Below are positions 29,867-34,400 of a DNA stretch of 37,451 nt, piece after piece. Every line of letters begins with the position of its first letter. The first letter of the stretch is position 1. Below the pieces are notes generated by a model. That model ran no database searches, was not told the DNA's origin, and worked only from the letters and a program-made list of their open reading frames with translations. The DNA comes from Symbiodinium natans (lineage: Eukaryota > Sar > Dinophyceae > Suessiales > Symbiodiniaceae): contig CAJNDS010000417.1 in assembly GCA_905221605.1 (NCBI GenBank), positions 107,501 to 144,951 on the forward strand. Direction: 5' to 3'. The position numbers and the translations under genes are program-made.

Positions 29867-31375
29867 TATATAATACATATACATATACACATACATACAT
29901 ATATATATATATAGAGGTATAAAATGCAAGTATACAAATATAGTGCTACAAAAGGTACTATAAAACAGACCAACAAGAAGCGACTTAAAGGTTCCAAATT
30001 CCGCTTTTCGTGGCGCTCTTCCGCGCCATCGGGCGCCTGGCCGACCAGGACGACCACTTCAAGGACCCCTTTCGGGGGGTTTTAGGGTTCAGGGGTTTAG
30101 GGTTTAGGGTTTGGGGTTTAGGGTTTAGGGTTTAGGGTTTGGGGTTTAGGGTTTAGGGCTCAGAGAGCTGGGTTCGGGTTTTAGGGTCCAGGGTTCAGGG
30201 TTTAGGGGTTTGGTGTGGCGGGCTCTGTATCAAGGGATTCAGACTCGGACCCCTAAGGTTGTACCCCTAAAGGTTCCCCTGAATATACTCCTGATATGCC
30301 TTTCAGATCCCCTTAGGATTCCTTAACACTTAAAATAAGGGACCCCCAACCCAAAGCAAAGGGTACAACCTCAAGGGTCCAGGTAGAACCCTTGGACTGC
30401 AGGCTTTAGATTTGTGGGAGCTATGCATCTGGCACCTGCCCCTGCTTCTCCGCCCCCTTGTCAAACCGCCCCCCTTTTGTCAGTCGGGTTGCGAGGAAAT
30501 CTTAAAGTCTTAAAGCCGAGCATAGGGCTCCGCTAAGCGGTTGTATATCCTCATAGGTTAAATGTGTGTATATATAATTTTTATTTAGAAAGAAAGGTAC
30601 ATACATTTTGTCGTATATACTGTAGAGTCTAGTTGCTACCATGCGCATTATCCAGGGTAGCTAGTGACCTATTCCTTGCATATCCACTAGAGCCTGCATG
30701 TGAAGGCTCGCCAGTCGGCTGGGGCTGTCCCGCTGCTCGTTGAAAAAGGTTTAGGTTTAGGGGTTAGAGTTTAGGGTTTAAGGTTTAGGGTTTAGGGTTT
30801 AGCTGGCCAAGAGGTGGCCAACTTTGCGTGCCTCGCAGCGTTGCACCACACCCATCCCCCCCCCCCCCCCCACAGCAAGCCATGCAAAGATTTTTTGAGG
30901 AGCCATTTCTCTGGATTCCCAGCCTAGCTGGCCCTGTGAGTCAGGGGAAGCCCAGCAGCCTGGATTGCAGTTTTCCTTGAGGAGTTCTGGCTTATGAGAT
31001 GAGGGCTTACAGGGCTTTTAAGTGGGGTTGATGACGGGCTTGCGATTCCTTGGGTTTCTACTATTCTCTGAAGAACCCCACAAGAACATAAAAGAATAAT
31101 GCCTAGATTGCCCGTACAAGGAATCCTATTTTGTGTTTTTGGGGGGGGCTCTTAAGCAAACAGTAGGTTTGGGGTTTAGGGTTTAGGGCTCCGAGGTCCG
31201 AGTTAAACGGGTTTTGGAACATCAAGGGCAGTGGGCTACATTCGAAGTTTAGGGTTTAGGGTTTAGGGTTTAGGGTTTAGGGTTTAGGGTTTAGGGTTTA
31301 GGGTTTAGGGTTTAGGGTTCACAAGGGTTTAGGGTCCCACAACTTTCCTGGCCGGCGCTGCGAGCCCGGATTCAT

Positions 31376-31414
<39 letters not shown>

Positions 31415-34400
31415 GGAGACTGAACAGCCACGAGCCCTACACCCTGAACTCTAAGCCCTAAGTCCCCCAAATAGTGCAGTGAGTCAGCTCGGCGGGTGGC
31501 AAAAAAGGCCTAACCCTAAAATCTACAGCCCTAAGCCCCCAAACCCTAAACCTCGAAACCCTAAACCCCTAAACCCCACAAAGATACACGAAAGCAAAAA
31601 TAGCGAAACCCTAAATCCCTAAACCCTACACCCCTAAACCCCTAAACCCCTCAAACCCTAAACCCCTCAAACCCTAAACCCTAAGCCCTAAGCCCTAAGC
31701 CCTAAACCTCAATCCCTGGCAAAGGTTTGGATTGGCTTCTGAAGACCCGCTCCAGCGAGGCTTTTGAGCCACTGGTGGGTTGGCAGGACATCGCCTGGCT
31801 TTCAAAGAGCATAGGTTTAGGGTTTAGGGTTTAGGGCATATGGCCCCTTTTTGGCTGTCCGAAAACAGGGGGCCGCCTTATGACCCCAAAAGGGGCCATA
31901 CTTTAGAGAAGTGACCAGATAACAGTTCAACAAAACAAGAATATTTTTCTAGTAAGAACATAATAGGAACATAGTCCGAATGTAAAAACACATGAAAAGA
32001 TATTATCGAAATATCCTAGTAGAGAAGTAGGGGATTAAAGGTTAGGGGGTGAGGGTTTTAGTGAATTGGGGAGTTGAGGGATTAGGGTTTAGGGTTTAGG
32101 GAATCAGGAGATTGCGGTCTAGGGAATTAGGGAAACAGGTGGTGCCTCGTCTATCCCCTATACTCGCCTCAAAACGAACCTAACACCCTCGTTCCCTTTC
32201 AGACGCTACCAAGAACCAGTAAATGCTGTTGTCAAGCCCGCGCGCGTGAGCCCGGTGTCATTGAGGTGTCGTAGTGTTCGGGAACAGGTCAGAGTTGGAT
32301 TTGGCTTGACATGGAGACTGCTGCAGGATGCCGCGATGTACTGCGTGCTGCCCTTGCTGCTTGGCCCGATGGGAAAAACCACGGTTTAGGGTTTAGGGTT
32401 TAGGGTTTAGGGTTTCCTACAAGCCTTGAACATCTTTTCAGGAACCTGCTTCGTGGAGAGAGAGAGCCCGGTCACATGTCGGCTTCCAGCCGGCTGCAGG
32501 TGGCCGGCCAAGAAGCATTCCTTGAGTCGCAGCAAACCCAATTGCCCCCGAATACTTAGGTTGCTAGGATGCCCAGTAGTACCCTTATTCCCTTTTTGGG
32601 GGGTTTAGGTTCCCTTATAAACCGCTTTAAGCAAAACAGGGCACCCTTTTTAAGCCTTGGTTACTGGGCAGCCTAGGTTGGTCTTTGTGGCCCAGTTCCT
32701 CTCGTCAAGGCAGGTCGAGCAGAAGCGCCGCATGACGCGTCAACCTCTGCTTCCTCTTAGTACCCGGTTTAAGAAAAGAAGACCCAGACCCCTGCACGCG
32801 GCCTGTCATGGTAGGGCTTAGAATTTTCCACACATGCTGCTGAGAGGCGTTGACCCTGTTAGGCTCATAGTCCTTCGGGTTTAGGGTTTTTATCGGGCTT
32901 TCGGGTTCTACGTAAGCTTATCGGAGTTCAACTCTCCTCAAGTAAACATGAGATCGTAGCTGACTGGGTGGTCAGGCTGTCCTCGTCCTCATCGGAGAAC
33001 TCCACAAATGGTGTCCTCTTCCCGTCGCTTGAGACAGAACGGCTTCCGAGGTTTGGGCTTGTAGCGATCATGCGCATAGGGCTCGTCGGCAGTAATGCGA
33101 TACTGTATCGGGCTAGGGCGCATAAGGCAAAGTGGTTTTAAGGGTGCATGGGGTGTGGAGGGCTCAACCCATTGTAGCCCTAAACACCAGCAACCTTAAA
33201 ACACTCATCTCATCTTCAAGGCCCCCCAAAAAAAGCCTTGGGGTTCACGGACAGGCTCGAGGGAGAAGGATAGGAGCTTTGCTGTTCGCTCCTTGGTTTT
33301 AAACCCTTTTGGCCCCAAGCAGCACGTCCCCTTGAAGTTGTATGGCCAGTTCTCCAAGTTAGGGTCACCCCTTTGGGAATCCCAGAAGTGCCCTGTACCC
33401 TTTTTTCTGGGTTCAAGGTTCCCTGAAAAAAGTAACCAGCCCAAAGGAAAGGGGTACCCTTGTTCGGAGAGGGTTGCTGATTTTCCAAGCCTTTGAGCAT
33501 GTCTGATACGGGGCCTCTCATGGAGGCGACCCAAGAAAGAGACCCAAAGCTCACCCTCACATGGTAATTGGGTGCAACAGTGGAACCCTTTTAGCAAGTG
33601 TAGGTATAAGATACCCTCTGTGAGAACCCGAGGTTTAGGGTTTGGGTTTAGGGTTTAGGGTCTAGGAAGCGTTTAGGGAGGTTGACAAACAACACTTCCG
33701 AACCTCGACCGTAAACCACCCTAAACCCCAGCGCTGCGCGCGGGATTTAAAAAATCTAACGCCCTCGTCCACCCAAAGCCCCAAACCCCCAAACCCCCAA
33801 ACCCCCAAAACCCTAAAACCATAAAACCCTAAAACCCTAAAACCCTAAAACCCTAAAACCCTAAAACCCTAAAACCCTAAAACCCTAAAACCCTAAAACC
33901 CTAAAACCCTAAAACCCTAAAACCCTAAAACCCTAAAACCCTAAAAACCCTAAAACCCTAAAACCCTAAAACCCTAAAACCCTAAAACCCTAAAACCCTA
34001 AAACAAAACCCTAAAACCCTAAAACCCTAAAACCCTAAAACCCTAAAACCCTAAAACCCTAAAACCCTAAAACCCTAAAACCCTAAAACCCTAAAACCCT
34101 AAACCCTAAAACCCTATAAACCTAAACCCGAAACCCTAAACCCAAACCCTGAACCCTGAAACCCTGAAACCCTGAAACCCTGAAACCCTGAAACCCTGAA
34201 AACCCTGAAACCCTGAAACCCTGAAACCCTGAAACCCTGAAACCCTGAAACCCTGAAACCCTGAAACCCTGAAACCCTGAAACCCTGAAACCCTGAAACC
34301 CTGAAACCTGAAACCCTGAAACCCTCAAACCCTGAAACAAACCCTCAAACCCGAAACCCTGAAACCCTGAAAAACCCTGAAACCCTGAAACCCTAAACCC

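Larger units (their letters stand above)
30955..31724 (+). other. Alb3-like gene intron 12
   Basis: TTTAGGG arrays (31167-31188, 31246-31320), a 36-base poly-G (31378-31413) and a CCCTAAA arm with variants (31500-31712) near the acceptor. Confidence 0.7.

Noticed and set aside
33205-33597. Minus-strand frames of 114-130 residues
   Set aside because: They overlap a diverged inverted-repeat element and have no recognisable motif or exon context.
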